NCBI RefSeq assembly: GCF_030848805.1
Contig: NC_092359.1
Location: forward strand, 8,254,623 to 8,318,622
Source: Temnothorax longispinosus
Taxonomy: Eukaryota; Arthropoda; Insecta; Hymenoptera; Formicidae
DNA: 64,000 nt
Reading direction: 5' to 3'
Below the pieces are notes generated by a model. It worked only from the letters and a program-made list of their open reading frames with translations, ran no database searches and was not told the DNA's origin. This document shows positions 26,960 to 39,566 of the stretch, piece after piece (position 1 is the stretch's first letter; each line of letters starts with the position of its first letter). The position numbers and the translations under genes were made by a program.

Positions 26960-28294
26960 TGCAAAAAAGAAAAGTCTTGGCAGCCACTTTTCTCGCCCTC
27001 CGCATGATTGCACCCCGCCAAAGGAACTCCATTTTCTATCGAATCCTCTGAATCTCTCTTCTCTCTTTCCTTACCGCTACTTTTTTTCACTTTGCTTTGA
27101 CTTACTGTTACTATCTTGCTCATTTTCGCCTACTTTCTCGCGGCTAGATTTTTACAAATGATCGATCTCTGTCGGAGCAAAGCAAATGCGACCCTTCTTT
27201 AGTCGAAACTAGTTCAACCAGAAGTGCTAATGTCAATCTCAGAAATGTAACGACGCGGATGTTTGTTCGGGGAACTCTATCAGACCAATTATGACCATGT
27301 TTTCGATATTAAATTAGAGTTCTAACGACTATAAATGTGCATACTTAATCAGATTGGCAAAAAGTCCTTTTTTAATAAGGTTATTTAATGTGCGAATTTC
27401 TTCTTCTTCTTCTTTATTAATATACGAATAAATGTAGAACAACCGATTTAACTAAAATTTTTCAAGGAATTATTTATATACAAGTTTATATATTAAAAAT
27501 TATGTTGCTTTAATAGACATTTAATTGTATTAATAATATTTGTGATACAAAATACTAACACACAGCGATACCTAATAATAAAAAGGTCGAAACTTTTTCT
27601 TTTTCCTCTGAGTATTTTCTCACTGAGTATTTTAAACAATTTCAATAAATTTTTTATTGTTCTATTCTTTAGGTTTTTTCTTGTTGTAAAATAATTGAAT
27701 AAATATTTAAAATATAATTGATAAATAGGTATATAATTAAAATATAAATTCTCCTAAAAAAAGAATATTGTTTTAGCTCTCTCTCCCTCTCTCTCTCTTA
27801 TAAAAAAACTACGATCATAGCAGTAAGAAAATCGTAGTAGTAGTAATAAAAGAAAATAGTAGTAGAGAGAAATCGAACATTCTGCAAAGTCAAAAGCGAT
27901 ACCTCGAGTCTGCTGTTGAGATCGGGGCGGGAAGAATGGGAAGAAAGGAGGGTGCCCTCTTCCTCAAGTATACGGTAGTGACACGTTACCATTATCGCGT
28001 CTCAGCGGCTAATGAGAGTTTGTGCCGCCATTGTTCCCGACTTACGTCGAGCCAAACGTTGTAGCGAGCTTAATGAATTTGCGAAATTAAGCTCACAAAA
28101 TATTAAATACGGCCAATATTGTCACTTATCACTTGAAGGCGGGAAGAGCGATAAACTGTATTGCATGCTCGCAAAGTATCCCATAAATTTCTATCGAAGC
28201 GAAATGTACGTTTGTTTCGTCGTTTACATTTATATCATCCCCACGTTATTCCAATTGAATAAATGATAAATTGTCGTTACGCGTTATGTTCCAG

Positions 28295-28392
28295 GTCTGG
28301 TTTCAGAACAGACGAGCCAAGTGGCGCAGACAGGAGAAAATGGAGGCTGCGAGACTAGGCTTGAGCGAATACCATCACGCTGCTAATATGAG
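28295..28392 (+). CDS. Rx: Rx exon with homeodomain recognition helix (residues 47-60)
   Basis: This exon completes the homeodomain begun at 4378. It opens in phase 0 with Val47 and Trp48, then WFQNRRAKWRRQE, giving the invariant W48, F49, N51 and R53 and glutamine at position 50, the Q50 type typical of PRD-like factors including Rx. The homeodomain ends at 28336. The tail EKMEAARLGLSEYHHAANM follows; its xxRLGL stretch is usual just after the Rx homeodomain. The exon ends with AG of a split codon at 28392, before donor GTACGT. A 95 bp intron separates it from the next exon, and joining the two keeps the frame. Confidence 0.96.
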
Positions 28393-28487
28393 GTACGTTC
28401 AAATCGTTAACAAAAAGCTAGTGTCACATAAACCCCTGTGACATATTGAATACGTAACAACTACAGCGCGGAGATATATCGTTTCAG
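28393..28487 (+). other. Rx: short Rx intron (95 bp)
   Basis: The donor GTACGTTC follows ATATGAG, and the acceptor is ATCGTTTCAG. The intron is phase 2, restoring an Arg codon (AG|G). Removing it keeps the reading frame open on both sides. Confidence 0.93.
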
Positions 28488-28666
28488 GAACGTTGCCGGT
28501 CCAGCTCTCGGTCTGCCAGGGGATCCTTGGCTCGCGCCGCCAGGATTGCTCAGCGCGCTTCCCGGTTTCCTCGCTGCGCCTCACACGGGATATCCCAGTT
28601 ACCTGACGTCTCCCAGGCGATTACCATCACCGCCAAATGTCGGCGCCGTGGCCAACTCCGTTCCAG
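28488..28666 (+). CDS. Rx: Rx exon with conserved DPWL / ALPGF / YPSYL block
   Basis: The exon contributes the last base of an Arg codon, 59 full codons and the first base of a Gly codon. Its centre reads LPGDPWLAPPG, then LLSALPGFLAAP and GYPSYLTSP, in the same order as the block I recall C-terminal to the homeodomain in Drosophila Rx (DPWL, LLSALPGFL, YPSYLTPP). This supports Rx over other PRD-like genes such as homeobrain or orthopedia. The rest is Pro/Ser/Gly-rich and probably disordered. Acceptor TTTCAG ends at 28487 and donor GTAACA starts at 28667. A 284 bp intron follows. Confidence 0.95.
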
Positions 28667-28950
28667 GTAACAATTATTTCTAATCCACCTGTGTCACCTC
28701 TTGCTAAGCATAACGCAGTTAATTTATTATGTGTAATATATTTAAAACATCCGTACATCTGAGAATATAAAATTGAAACAAAGAAATAATATTTATTAAG
28801 AAAATTAAACTCTCTAATATCAAAGTATACTACACGACAATTTTTGCAATGTAAAGTATGCTTTAACCGCGATATGCAAAGTATGAGTTAGTCAGCATTT
28901 CTACGTTCTTCGAGCATACCAACGAGAAGTAGAAATCGCATTGTTCGCAG
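28667..28950 (+). other. Rx: Rx intron (284 bp)
   Basis: The donor is CCAG|GTAACA and the acceptor is TTGTTCGCAG, ending at 28950. The intron is phase 1 and restores a Gly codon. The interior is AT-rich and carries no feature I recognise. Confidence 0.92.
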
Positions 28951-29114
28951 GGTCGCTGGCCAGCAGTATGGCGAGCATAAGTGCCGGCGGCCACGTGCAA
29001 CCACCGCCGCCAAGTCCGCCGGGACACGATCCTCGTACCTCGAGTATCCAAGCGCTCAGGATGCGGGCCAAGGAGCACGTCGAGAGCATCACCAAAGGCC
29101 TGCAGATGGTCTGA
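28951..29114 (+). CDS. Rx: Rx terminal exon with OAR motif and stop codon
   Basis: The exon completes a Gly codon, then reads 53 residues and stops at TGA (29112-29114). A Ser/Ala/Gly stretch and a QPPPPSPPG run lead to the OAR (otp/aristaless/rax) motif at about 29040-29084, SSIQALRMRAKEHVE. A short tail ITKGLQMV ends the protein. OAR motifs mark the C-terminus of many PRD-like homeoproteins and are thought to modulate activity. The distance between the YPSYL block and OAR is only about 46 residues, far shorter than in Drosophila Rx, whose C-terminal region is expanded. No further exon is needed after the stop. Confidence 0.95.
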
Positions 29115-30230
29115 AGGTTAACTGAAGATACGCCAAGGGCGCGCACCGCTGCCAGCCTCACGCTCGTGACGGCGTGACGAGCGAGCGAGCAATCCTTCGC
29201 CCAAAGACACTCAAGATCGCGAGGAGTCGCCTGAGCAGCGCGAACGGTATATCGACCGACGAGGGCGAGAGAGTTCGTTCCGTGACGGAAGAGGAAAATC
29301 ATCGACGCGACGGTGCTGGACATGCCAAAAGTACAAGAAGCTAGGCAAGAAGAAAAGGCGATCGTCCGTTTGTGTGTGTTTGGGAGTGAACCTGATTGAA
29401 AAGGGATCTTGTTCTTGATACCAACAGTTACCAATGGACGATCTGATGTACATTGCTGACATATTAAATCAAAGAGATTAATATTGCAACGGTCGACGGA
29501 TCGGTGGGTATTTTCGACGATTGTAGAGACTATCAATGTGATAATTGGCAGGTATCTATGATCAATGAGCATGTGTTCACGCGCGGTTGAAAATGGACTA
29601 ATCACTGAGATCAGTCCTATGAAAACAATGTCAATGTGGAAAGTTAAATTTTTATCTGAAACAGCACGAAAAGTATAAAATATGCCTAGGAAATATCTAC
29701 AAGATTAAGTCATTTCTTAGGGATTTGTGTTATTGTGATGCTTTGGTAACAACGGCAGCCGACCGATTATAACAAAAATATGTACAGCGCGTGTTTTTAA
29801 TCTGACGAAAGATTTTCGAACGGATTGTATTCGTGTGAAAAATTTACTCGGGGCTCGCTCCAAATCGGCATTGTGCAATAGATAAAAGGAATTGTGTTGC
29901 GCAAACTTGTTGACTGAAGTGAGGACAAAGAAGATCAATTTTGATCAACTTGCCGTTATTATTCACGATACGTTTATTGCAAACTTGTGTGTCGAGTCTC
30001 ACGCGAAATTATTTTTCAAACCGCGAATAGAAAAGTATATAACGTGTATACATATTACCATAAAAAGTACTCGAATAGTTTTTAAAGGAAGTAAATATTC
30101 GGCTCTTGATAATTATGTATACATATGACTTTGTTGTCAAATTTAATTTTATAAAGCAATATAACGCAGGTGCAAATGTGCGGATATTAATTAATATCGT
30201 CATGAGAATAAATGTGTGACAAATTTTTTT
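29115..30230 (+). other. Rx: probable Rx 3' UTR with candidate poly(A) signal
   Basis: The first AATAAA after the stop codon that I find on the + strand is at 30207-30212. It is followed by TGTGTGAC and a T-run, a plausible GU-rich downstream element. A later AATAAA at 30697-30702 is an alternative. There is no coding pattern in between. The exact end cannot be fixed without transcript data. Confidence 0.55.
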
Positions 30231-33200
30231 TAATTTATTTCTAAATAGGTTATCAACTTTTCATTTCTTCACGAATATTGAATTTATAAAACTGCAAGGC
30301 GACGATTTCGAGACGCAGTATGAGGCGAGAAATATTCCATGATGCACAAATACATTCCGTATTAATCGATACTACGCGAATAATTGAGATATGGGAAACT
30401 AGCCAATGATAACTCACATAAAATAATTATATTATTTTACGGTCATCGAATATGTGAACAAACGTCAATGAGCTAGTATTGATTTATGTACGGGATATTT
30501 AAATTATCACTTAGTACGCGTAGGTCATTTAGAGAGATAATAAATAGCTGTCGCTTTTAATCAATTATCTACTTAGACCGTGTGTAAAGTGATAATTCAG
30601 ATATTCTACGCATAAACGTTCAAATCCGCATTGAAAATGGAATTTCGATCGAGTCTCTATTTTTCTCGTTCAAACTTGCATTAACTATACGTCGCAATAA
30701 ATGACGAAAAAAATAGGAAAAGAACAATTTGTTTTAGTTTTCAACAAGAAATTCGTTTACTCAACAAGAAATCGATTTACCCAACAGTTATGCCTATCAT
30801 CGAATATCTTGCGTAACAGCAGCAGATATATAGGATACTCGGTAATCAGGCAACACACGTGCGAAGCAACGAGCAAAAAAGGACCTTGCTTGATATACGG
30901 ATACTGTAAACGATCAATAAATCTGATCAAATCGAGTAACACCTCGCAAAATATGTCCGATTCGCGCTCGTCGGCCGAATATCTCCTAGCAACTCGAGGC
31001 AAGTTGCGTACAAACCTACATAATAGCAAAATACGCGCGCGACCGAAGCGTTCGGTTAAACCTAAATCGTTAGCATAAACCGGATGTCGGTCGGTCCCTT
31101 GGGAACCTCCTGAATCGGCAACGGCGCTCACGAACTCGACGGCGGTCGTCAATCGCCGATCAGCGAAACTAGCGAAATATCTCTTGTAGAATATTAGGGT
31201 AAAGACGCACGGAGGCGAGAAAAGTGAATTTTGACATAAACAATATTCTGCAGTATTAATACGTTAAGGCAAAGAATTGTGCATATTATCTAGACGCCAT
31301 TGTGGTATGTAAATTCCAGGAGAGAGCGGAGGAGGATTCGCCACGTCATTTCCGGTCAACGTGTTGTGTAATGATTGACGCGAAACTCGACTCGCGATGT
31401 GCAAAATCGTAAGGTGCAAGGTATTATTCTCTCAAATATGAAAATCTTAAGATCTCCATGAGTTCTTATGTTAACACTTTCGTTAATTCGTGTAACTATA
31501 GTGCATTCCGCGTATTTTTTATCGTGTGACACAGATTTTTAGCAAAATGATAAGTCTCTTCCCTATATAACTCAATATATTGATCTTGATGTATAGCTAC
31601 TGGCCATTTTTAACATATACTCACGATTTTGCAGACCGTGTTTCACCGATACTCGGATCGTTTCGCGAGCGATGGCGATCAGCCTCCGCGGTCCGTAAAC
31701 GAGACACTCGTAGAGAACGAAGAAACGTAGTTAGTCACTTCCCGAACGTCTATTTGTATATATACCCGCTCGTGACAGAATAAAATTCGATGTACATATT
31801 TAATCGTACCATATCGTTTGAAGACAGGGCCTCCTTTATTGAAATAAAAATACAAACGATGATAATATATTAAAATGGAATGACAAATACTTTACAATAT
31901 TTTCTCACCGTCAATGTTTTCCTCTCCTTAAATCCAAGACCCTTCATATAAAAAATGTAGCCAGTATGTGAAAAACGTAATAAAACCTCAAAGTTCATGA
32001 GATAATTGTATAACAATGCATAATAATTTTATAAATACTTAAAAAGAGAAATACTTGTCAATTTTTTTAATTTATAAATTTCATAAACTTGTAAAAAACT
32101 TATTTTTTTCAATATTTTAATTTGATAATATATTTTTTTGTTAGATTCTTTTAAGTAATTATTAGCTTCAGATCTCGAAGAGTCACTGACTTATATTCAT
32201 TACTTTCATTTATTTATTTACATCAATCAAGAAATTTACTGTAATTTATTATAGCACAGCTAATCCTTATTAGATTGCACCTTTCATGCGCTAGTTGCAA
32301 ATCAGTCTGAGATGTATACTGTGAAAATTTTAATTCCTACGGAGAAAGTAATACATATTTGCAAAGGAATTAACATATCAAAGAACGACTTTAATTAAGT
32401 CTTAATTCATTTCCGAGAAGAGAAAGAAGGAGGGAGAGAGTTGCAACCGGTAGAAGGCTATCATTCGTCTATCTTCGAGTTTAATTAAAACTGAAGATTT
32501 GTTAGAACACGAAGAATCCGTTAACGCTAAAACAGTCAAGAATTGGCGATTGTTTAGAAGAATAATTTTCCTTGTTATCTAAGATAAAACATAGATTAAT
32601 TTCTACTTTTATATATGAAAAATAAACAGCCTTTTCCACACTTTTCTTAATTAATTCATTTTTTATATTTTTAATCTTGATAGGTCTTGAAATAATCGAA
32701 ACACAGAATTGATCATCCATATAAGTAATATAAGATATCTCAGTAAGACACTTAAATGTATTTTTTAAAAAATTGTTTTATAATACTTTGAGAAACGTTA
32801 AAAATTACACTCAATATCTTAAATGTTTATTTCATATTTTTCCATTCTCCCATCGATCAAGCCCATTGTACAAGTGCGACCAATCAGATGGGCCTTTTAT
32901 TTTGGTCTGTTCATACATTCCCTGCTTGGGAATTTAACGTAGCGGCCGCTGCGATTTGATGCAAATGCCGCTCGGAAATTCCGTTTGCGCGAGCAAACGT
33001 GACAGCGAACGTGTGCAAGCCGATCATCTTTTTCGAGGGTGGCGAAAAAGCAGCGGCGGGGGCAGCGCCGGGGCGTGAAAGGATTCGGCGTTAACAGGCA
33101 CCAACAACGGCAAGTCGATGGAACAATGGTGCTGAATGGTCCCCGGACGATTAGGTATTCCAATCGTTGCGTTAGGGGCTGCTGTGAAGTACGGCGGGGG

Positions 33201-36200
33201 TGAAGGAGAGAAAAGGCGGGTTCGCCGGCAGCGAGGCTGGCGGAAGGGGACAGCCGAGGGGCCGGCGCGCGGTAAGGGGGCGCCAGAACTCACCCAATAA
33301 AATGGTAATTTCTGTTTGCGGAAGTTAACCATGCGAGCGAGCCTGGAGATTCGAGTCCATGCGTACTCCCTAACTCCAAAGACTAATAATACTCGAGGCA
33401 GAACGCTACCGACAGTGATATAGTTGTACAGTTGGAAGAAGGCGCGGGGTAAAATCGTGCGAGACAGAGAGCGTACGGAGAAAGTTCTCTCATGTGAGTG
33501 AGGGAGTTTGTGGAGAGCGCGAGAGTTGCGGGACGTGAGTGGAAAAGTCGTAGAAACTCGGAAAATAGGGATACAGTTCGAGAATTTATCCCGTTAAATT
33601 AAAGAAGACGATAGGAATACGAGATTTCTTTATGAGCTCGGCAGGCTTCGAAATATTAATAACTCATAAAAATGCAAGGACAAAGAATTTTCCGTGCCTA
33701 TTATTTATAAAATAATTATTTATAATCCAAAAAAAAGCTGAAATCTTTTAGATTTGAATATTATGTATCTTATATAGGTTTTAATTAAATCCGAAATTAA
33801 ACTTCTGTTAAATAAAACTCACAATTATTTATATTTTTAATGTTCAAAAAAATTCTCTTCGCAAACCAATTCTACATTTGTCAAAGTATATTTGTTTCTT
33901 TTGCAATATTCTCGTGTAATATATATTTCTTAATTACCTCGCAAAATGCATACAAATTAAAGTTGAAAGTCTATACATTATAAAATTTATACTTATTTTT
34001 TTAGCATCTCTTCGATCGCCCGGATTAATCAGCAATTAATTTATAATTATCAGCTCGCGTGGCACGTGATCTAGCTGGCCGATAGTTAGTCTCGTGTATA
34101 TCAAATTAAAAGCTAAGGCGTACTTGGCTCGGCTGGAAGACGGCAATCTCTCGCCGAGCTTGAAATTGGCACGGAAATCGTGGCTTTATTAAATTTGTTT
34201 AGGAACAGGTGGGGGATGGTGAACGGGTCTTGATTTCGGGCGAACCGTCGTCTATCTAATATCTCCCAATGCCCGCCCTGCCTAACCTTATTGCCCCGAC
34301 AAAGTAAAGAACCAGCAAGGAGACCCGAATAAGACCAGTTTTCGGGCCGATGGAACGCAGATCAATGGAGCGGCAAGCCGACCGGCTGCAATCTGCAAAC
34401 AACGATAAGCTCGAGCGAAAAAAATCATAAAAATATAGAGAAATCGAGTTACGAAACTGATATAGTTTATAAGGTGCACGAATTCTATTTATTATATATT
34501 TTATTAGGTATCACCTAAAGAACGTTGCGATCGTCATAAGAAATTTATAACAAGCGGCGAGGAATTGTAAAATATCAAGACACTAATAGTCCAGTAATTA
34601 ACGAACGAAAATACAACGAACATTTCACTAATTAAAACTCGAGAGAAACCAAAAATAAATAGATAACTGAACTATATGTCGCAAGTGATTAATTGCAGGT
34701 CGACTTCAACAAAAGTTTCATTTGCAACTTGGTTGTGAAAATATTAAAAGCTAGATGGTTGCGCTGAAATTCGATCATCGCGGGAGTAAAATAGTTAAAT
34801 TCGTGGAAAAGCTATCATTAAAGAGTAACACGGTAGAAGCATATAGAACATCTCGTGCATTAACAAAATTCTGAATGCTTATACACATACATAAATGTAT
34901 ATTCATATACATAAATATGTATTGATATATAAAGCTGTATATCTCCAAGACTTGACGAGCGATTAATAACATATATAAATCAATTAATAACATACATAAT
35001 GTTTTTCTATACAGACCGCCCTAGCTTTTCTGTATCACCTATTATCGAATAATGCCTTCGTTGATACACCCTTTGTCCGATCTAGTCCATCATTAACATA
35101 TTACGTACGCGCTACTCCAAACGCGATTGCACGATACGCTTTATTAGCTGCACATTATAATTACGATAACAGCCCGATATAGAACGCTTATTTGCCCAGA
35201 GTATCATACGCGTACGCAGAACAAGGTAATAATTATCATGTAATTAACATATTATACGCATATCGCGACGGGGGGGGGGGGGTATGACTTCATTTTGTAA
35301 ACTTCATTCGTTCAATTAAAATTGATTCGATGTAAAAGCGTGATGCATTATCGCGGCAAGAACCGAAGAATCGTCAAACTGACGCAACAATGATTTTGCT
35401 CTAATCGGTATTGTGAATTATAAGAGAAAATATTGCTTTAGTCACGTCGTAAATTGATTAAAATAAATTTGGATATTTAATACGTCTTTGCTAAAAATGT
35501 AAGCCGCTATTACGAAATAATAAATTTTTAAAAATATTAATACACACCTTTATATATAGCTAATATTTTAGACATGCTGATATTCTGTATTCGATATCAC
35601 TTTTTTAACCTTTAAATATCAATATCTACCTAATACCTACATCAATAATTATCCTCTTTTATATATAAATATATATATAAAAGACAGTATAAAAATATAA
35701 TTTACAGATTGTATAAAAATTAAAGACGAAATCACAACCGTGCCACTGCGAAAACATCTAGTAAGTATCTTCTCGACATGTTAATTATCCTACAGTCAAT
35801 TTTATAACTAACGACAGCCCGCAATACCTCATAATTTCTCAATCAAATCGCTAATCGCTAATAAAAAAATTAATATCTTTCAAACACACGATATTACTTC
35901 TAGTATTTAAAATTGTCGAAGTTCTGTTGCAACTTCTCTCGCGAAACCTTATATAAAATAAATAAACAGTACGAACCAAGAGAAATATCGAGTTAACACA
36001 CAGTTAATGCGATAACATCATGGCTCACAAATTGTCTTAATCGTCGCGTTATCACAACGCATGTCCGAAACAAGATGGAAAATCTCGCAAATTGCACGCC
36101 GCAAGGAGCGTTTTGCTTCCTATACAAACACGCGCACACAGAGAATACACGCCCGTACGCAACGTGACTACCTAATAGGTATACTCGCCGCATCTAGTCA

Positions 36201-37294
36201 CGCTGGCAAAGAGCGACGCCAGCTCCCGGTCGCCCCGGCCGACTGTTTAGCATTATTAATTAGAACCAAAGTCGCACTAAGTTGGCGAGTACATAAACAG
36301 AAATAATATTTGCACAGAGCGTTCATTAGACTGGCGACGGCAGTGGTGGCGCGACGGCGCGGCGACGAAGATACGAGATGGCGGCATAAACGAGCCGGAT
36401 TCTCATTAAAATAGCCGTGCCTTTCCTTTTCGTTTCGCGGAGACACCGGGGAGAAAAAAGGAAGACGACGAAAGAGACGGCGGGCGAGGGCCGAATGGGG
36501 GGCCGCAAGAGGGCCGCTCTTCCCCGCTGAAGGTTGGAAAGAGGGGTCCAGAGATGAACAAAGTGACCGACGCAGAGGCCGCGAGGAAGGTTGACGCGAT
36601 CCCCTACCCTTTCTCATCTCCCGCCTCTCCTCCTCTCGCACTCATTTTACCCGTTAGCAGTGGATGGGTGCAGGGACTTGTGTGCCTGCAAGCCCGGGGA
36701 GGCTGGTGTTGAACCGACGGGGACGGGGGGGAGACGAGGGGGAATAGAGGGGCGGAAGGCGAAAGGGCAGGTGGAGGAGTCGCGGGGACCGAGTTACTGA
36801 GTAGTTTAGCTACCACTAGGTAACTTAAATGAAAGTCGCGGTTACCCCTTAACGCGAAAATACGTTGAGGGAAAATTTCGTTTTTTCACCCTGATTAATG
36901 TAATACCCGACGTCGCGCTCCCGGGCACGCTAATTGGTCATTCTCGGGCGCCGTCGCCGCCGCCGGCCGCCGGCTTTGAGAGAGTCGTGGGCGCGACGCG
37001 TGCGAAGCGAACGATGCTTTCTATTCCCTCCCAACGTAATCTTCTCTTGTATGTCTCTCTTGTACCGCGCCAGATGAGCGGAATCGAATTATCTCGGGAG
37101 CGGAGAGGAGAGAAGAGGAGAGTATAATTTAGGCTGCCGAGACGTTCGACGGCGTCGGTATATTTAGCGAAATTTTATCGAGCTCACGGTGCAGCGAAAT
37201 TTAAATCCTCCGTGCGACCGATGTTTCCTAGTAGATTTGTACGAATAAATTTTTATCAAAGATAAAACACAAAAGAGATAGAGAGAGAGATTTT
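30231..37294. other. gene-free region downstream of Rx
   Basis: I find no supportable exon, RNA gene or complete transposon here. The contents are AT-rich DNA (31800-32880, 33660-34000, 35460-36000), GC-rich patches near 33000-33300 and 36200-37020, a 22 bp tandem duplication near 30744-30786, an (AT)-rich run near 35655-35680, and a 13-base G run at 35270. Open frames in the GC-rich patches are Arg/Pro/Ser-rich and unconvincing. Confidence 0.55.
35270..35282. repeat. poly-G run (13 bases)
   Basis: An isolated homopolymer of 13 G in an otherwise AT-rich region. Its length may be inaccurate in the assembly. Confidence 0.9.
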
Positions 37295-38690
37295 TTGGGC
37301 TCTAGAGAAAGAGAGTATCCCTTTCCGAGCCTATCCATTTCAAGGCAATAGATTATCCATTGCCTCGAAATAAAAACAGTGAAACAAAATAATCACTCAC
37401 CGGCCGATGCGCAGCAGCGGAGTTGTAACGTTGCGTTGATCTGAAACATAAATATTCTTACATTAAAGCAGTGTCCCAAGTGTCCAAGATAATGAATACT
37501 TCAAGTAAGTAATTATATCGGGCCCGTCAAATTTTTAAAACGTCATTTTAACATCAGAAATCTGATTTTAAAATGCTAATGCAAGAAACATTCGCGACCG
37601 CGCCGGCGCAACCGGCCGCATATTTCCGCATTAACTCGTTCGCATAATTAATCCGCGAAAAATCGTGCGATATTGCGACCGTGCGAATAACGAGAGAGAC
37701 GCTTCGGAGACGCGTCAGACGCGACGTTCGCGACGTATAAAATCTCTTGTCGCATATGCCGAAGTCGAACTCCGAAATTGCGAAATTACCGCGGAGTTAA
37801 AACTCGAACGAGTAATGGAGTATCACGTAATTAAGTGGCGCTTAAGAAAATAACGGAATCCGCCACACATGGCAGCAAAATAATGAACGAGTAACGATTA
37901 CTCACCTCACGGTTGCTCCGCCGTTGCCCGATGCCTCCAAGGCCTCCTCCTCTCCTCGGTCCTCCTTCATTCAACTCGCATCTCCGTCGGCGCACAGCGC
38001 ACACACTCACGTTCACAAAAATCGACGATATCGTCGCTTAGGATCGCGCGATACACTTTGCACGGCACTCCCGGTATTAATCTCGCGACGCGGCGCGTAC
38101 CTTGCTACACGGCGACGAAAGAATTACGGCAAAGAAGCTGCGAACGAAACCGTACGATCCGATCGACACCCGTAACATCCCGCAGGTAGACGCTAAGATG
38201 GCGGAGAGAAATTCGTAAATACGGCCAACGGCCAACTTCACTCGCCACTCTCGCCAGGAGCAAACGTCGCGCGTCGCGAGGACGCTACACTTGCTGCTTT
38301 GAGGCGATTTTGGTTAACTCCAATCCAATTACACTATGTCTATCACTCACAATCGCCAGATATCGGGACACGATCAAATATACGAAGTTAAACGTACGAC
38401 GTTAATTAGAGACTGCAATTGTTAATTAAACACATCGCGGCGTCACTCGATTTAGGGTCCGCTCGTATGTATTCTTTTTATCCGTGTTCCGAAAACTTCA
38501 TTCCGAAGCCGCACGACACGACGCGAGACGCGAGTGACAGATGACGGTTATGAGAAAAGCGAGATCGAAAGAATGTAATCGAAAGTTAGTATTATCAAAT
38601 GCGATATACCTCGGTACCCGTATACATTCCGAACATTCGATATCATCACAGTTTTCCGTAATCCGAATCGCCGGACCCGGCGATACTTGT
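37295..38690 (-). repeat. left arm of a large inverted duplication
   Basis: This arm matches 39135-40800 in inverted orientation along its whole length. From outside to inside the shared landmarks are GGCTCTAGAG, the CCGAGC...TCAAGGCAATAGATTAT block, TCCATTGCCTCG, the small candidate exon at 37401-37440, GCGAACGAGTTAATGCGGAAATAT in reverse, the GC-rich segment near 37925-38000, the CCGGTATTAATCTCGCGACG block, GTTAACTCCAATCCAATT, ATTCTTTTTATCCGTGTTCC and the GTTTTCCGTAATCCG end. On the minus strand the arm reads like a CpG-rich promoter region followed by exons. No protein is recognised. Confidence 0.85.
37401..37440 (-). other. candidate noncoding exon in left palindrome arm (40 nt)
   Basis: Read on the minus strand, TTTATGTTTCAG precedes this segment and GTGAGTGATT follows it, so it has a full acceptor and a near-perfect donor. 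The right arm contains the matching segment (40382-40428) with both splice-like sites kept. A candidate upstream exon end with donor GAG|GTGAGT lies at 37906 on the same strand. It could be a 5' UTR exon of a minus-strand transcript that continues below 37295, but I find no coding exon there. Confidence 0.4.
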
Positions 38691-39134
38691 TTGCTCCGAG
38701 AGTAAGTACGACGTCAGAGGGGGAGAGGGGCGCGAGTCGCGAGCGCCGCGGTATGCGGATGCGGATGCGGTATGTATGTAATGTACATGAGTAGCGGGGA
38801 GTGGGGAGCGGGGATAGAGCGAGGACAAGGTGACTAGGCACGCTTCGCGCTCGGTCTGTTCCGTGTGCTTACGTCGGCCTATCCCCACTCTACCCCCGCT
38901 ACTGTTATTACCGCAGCGCCCGCGACGACGGCCGCGACTCGCTTTGACGTCGTTGCTCTCGGATAACATCGCGGAATAAAATAAGGCTGAGATTTCGTGC
39001 GTTGTACGACAAATTTTTTAAGCATATTGATTGACTGCAGGATAGATAAGTTCTCCGAGTTTCTAGAAATCCTCTATCTTATAGCCAATCGGTAAGCCTG
39101 ACAGAGCTTGTCGACAAATGAAATATCGGCTTAT
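38691..39134. other. spacer between the palindrome arms
   Basis: The spacer is 444 bases with no alignment between its two ends. The left half is GC-rich, with GCGGATGCGGATGCGG repeats and a CRE-like TGACGTCG near 38946. The right half is AT-richer. If the two arms are transcribed outward, this is where a shared bidirectional promoter would sit. Confidence 0.5.
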
Positions 39135-39479
39135 ACACGAATCGCTGGGTCCGACTATTCAGATTACAAAAAACTGTGAATATGTGTGCTTCGCGGAATT
39201 TACACGGATACCGAGATATATCGCATTCGATAATACTGACTTTCGATTATATATTCTTTCGGCTAATCGATCTCGCTTTTCTCAACCGTCATCTTGACTC
39301 ACGTCTCGCGCGACTTCGGAATAGTTTTCGGAACACGGATAAAAAGAATACATACGAGCGACGTGTTTAATTAACGATCGCAGTCTCTATTAACGATCGT
39401 GAATGATAGATACAGTGTTCATAAATCGATTTAATTGGATTGGAGTTAACCAAAATCGCCTCAAAGCAGCAAGTGCGTA

Positions 39480-39566
39480 CCCAGATAGCACAGCTGATCT
39501 TTATGAATTCAAAAAGATCTGAATCTGATCTTTATGAATTCATAAAGATCAACTGTGCTATCTGGG
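39480..39566. mobile_element. 87 bp MITE with 31 bp terminal inverted repeats and TA duplication
   Basis: The ends are CCCAGATAGCACAG and CTGTGCTATCTGGG. The terminal repeats pair over 31 bases with one mismatch. TA flanks both sides (39478-39479 and 39567-39568), while the other palindrome arm has a single TA at the equivalent place. That is direct evidence for insertion with a TA duplication, as in the Tc1/mariner superfamily. A 17-base internal segment (CTGATCTTTATGAATTC) occurs twice. There is no coding capacity. Confidence 0.88.

Larger units (their letters stand above)
4516..28294 (+). other. Rx: large Rx intron interrupting the homeodomain (23,779 bp)
   Basis: The intron is bounded by donor GTGAGT at 4516 and acceptor TTATGTTCCAG ending at 28294, and is in phase 0 between homeodomain residues 46 and 47. 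Nothing inside it reads as a recognisable protein. It holds a Harbinger-like MITE (13267-13497), a hairpin element (about 16470-16620), and AC, GA and TC microsatellites. It also has GC/CpG-rich patches near 6900-7580, 14020-14480, 18560-18900 and 26560-26830, alternating with very AT-rich stretches such as 20450-20800 and 27300-27760. Introns this long in developmental transcription factor genes commonly carry enhancers, but I cannot point to a specific one from sequence alone. The many short frames inside are low-complexity or show no conserved pattern. Confidence 0.9.
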
